Origin: Promethearchaeota archaeon
GTDB lineage: Archaea > Asgardarchaeota > Lokiarchaeia > Sigyniarchaeales > SOKP01
Direction: 5' to 3'
DNA length: 7,050 nucleotides
NCBI GenBank assembly: GCA_019894815.1
Contig: JAGXNU010000111.1
Span: forward strand, 1 to 7,050
The notes under the pieces were generated by a model. It ran no database searches, was not told the DNA's origin, and was given only the letters and a program-made list of their open reading frames with translations. This document shows, in pieces, positions 6,755-7,050 of the stretch (position 1 is the stretch's first letter; each line of letters begins with the position of its first letter). The position numbers were made by a program, and so were the translations under genes.

Positions 6755-6918
6755 GCAATTTCACTCATAATTTTTTTTGTATTTATTTATAAATTTTTTA
6801 ATCTTTTAAAATTGACTTTATAAATTTTTGAATAAAAGATAAAATCAAAATTTATATGAGGTGTACATTTTTTCTCACATAAGCTCGTGTGAATGTAAAA
6901 GAAAGAGTAAGAAAAATC
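6755..6918. promoter_or_regulatory. Divergent promoter region between the GRE operon and the CooC-like gene
   Basis: A very AT-rich 164-base region. It contains two exact copies of TTTATAAATTTTT (6786-6798 and 6817-6829); their core TTTATAAA is self-complementary and so could serve as a TATA box in either direction. A third box, TTTATATG, lies at 6851-6858. By the usual archaeal spacing of about 25 bases, the copy at 6786-6793 would start a nearly leaderless GRE transcript near 6762. The boxes at 6817-6824 or 6851-6857 would start the plus-strand gene near 6850 or 6880. These assignments are inference; the repeats themselves are seen directly. Confidence 0.45.
6786..6829. repeat. 13-bp direct repeat TTTATAAATTTTT, two copies
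   Basis: The copies occupy 6786-6798 and 6817-6829, start to start 31 bases apart (about three helical turns). Each begins with the palindrome TTTATAAA. They sit midway between two divergent genes. Low sequence complexity makes chance more likely than for mixed sequence, but an exact 13-mer in a 164-base spacer at this position fits paired TATA elements or tandem regulator sites. Confidence 0.4.
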
Positions 6919-7050
6919 GTGGCGTTAAAAATTATATCTTTTAGTGGAAAAGGTGGCGTTGGTAAATCTACATTGCTGGTGCTCATGCTAAAGCACGTGA
7001 TGGAGTCGAAAAAATACAAGAACATACTAGTTATTGACGCAGATCCCGAC
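6919..7050 (+). CDS. CooC/MinD-type P-loop ATPase, N-terminus only
   Basis: The first 44 codons of a SIMIBI-class ATPase are visible before the window ends. The N-terminal strand IISF runs into a deviant Walker A motif, SGKGGVGKST (residues 9-18), with the signature lysine of the MinD/ParA/CooC group. The next strand is ILVIDADPD (36-44). DADPD is the form typical of CooC-like proteins, which load nickel into carbon monoxide dehydrogenase, and of related metal-cluster maturation ATPases. MinD and ParA more often read IDADLG or DLDPQ. The GTG at 6919 gives MALKIISFSGKGG, the N-terminal length usual for the family. An in-frame GTG at 6889 would add ten residues, with an in-frame TAA just upstream at 6880-6882. 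Neither has a clear Shine-Dalgarno. It is transcribed divergently from the GRE operon, so a functional link is not implied. Superfamily is certain; the CooC subtype is tentative because the substrate-specific C-terminal part is missing. Confidence 0.8.
   Translation, partial: MALKIISFSGKGGVGKSTLLVLMLKHVMESKKYKNILVIDADPD

Noticed and set aside
6752..6768. ATG at 6768 as an upstream start for the GRE
   Set aside because: It is 14 bases from the ATG at 6754 and therefore out of frame; it opens only an eight-codon frame ending in TAA.
1..7050. tRNA, rRNA, CRISPR array, insertion sequence or attachment site
   Set aside because: No cloverleaf-like segment, no regularly spaced repeats, no transposase motif and no terminal inverted repeats were seen; the window is almost fully occupied by ordinary genes.

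Overview
The window is AT-rich and looks like part of the chromosome of a strict anaerobe. It carries two radical-SAM proteins and a glycyl radical enzyme, all of which depend on oxygen-sensitive chemistry. An archaeon is the better guess, perhaps an Asgard/Lokiarchaeia-type lineage. The reasons are that most starts lack a strong Shine-Dalgarno, TTG and GTG starts occur, and TTTATAAA-like boxes lie in the two divergent intergenic regions. This is inference: the kdgK product looks very bacterial (Firmicutes-like) and has a good Shine-Dalgarno, so an anaerobic bacterium is not excluded.

Layout. (1) 1-554, minus: the N-terminal 184 codons of a PfkB-family 2-keto-3-deoxygluconate kinase, cut by the window edge. 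(2) 555-805: a very AT-rich divergent intergenic region with palindromic repeats. (3) 806-2808, plus: a two-gene, stop/start-overlapping operon. It encodes a radical-SAM protein of the putative DNA modification/repair family (TIGR03916 type, with a C-terminal helix-hairpin-helix) and its usual partner, a DUF4130/TIGR03915-type protein. (4) 2809-2843: a short convergent gap. (5) 2844-6754, minus: an operon of a glycyl radical enzyme (GRE, 992 aa) followed 23 nt later by its activating enzyme. (6) 6755-6918: a divergent promoter region with a 13-bp repeat containing TTTATAAA. (7) 6919-7050, plus: the start of a CooC/MinD-type P-loop ATPase, cut by the window edge.

How the genes work together. 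The activase (CX3CX2C plus two 4Fe-4S ferredoxin motifs) would place the glycyl radical on Gly967 of the GRE, which then acts through Cys631 in a GCVEP motif. The GRE substrate cannot be read from the sequence. Its most unusual feature is about 130 extra N-terminal residues that read like an SCP2-type (sterol carrier protein 2) lipid-binding domain, an architecture I do not recognise from characterised GREs. The radical-SAM/DUF4130 pair is a separate, probably nucleic-acid-directed module with no known reaction; the uracil-DNA glycosylase (UdgX-like) domain often linked to it is absent here.
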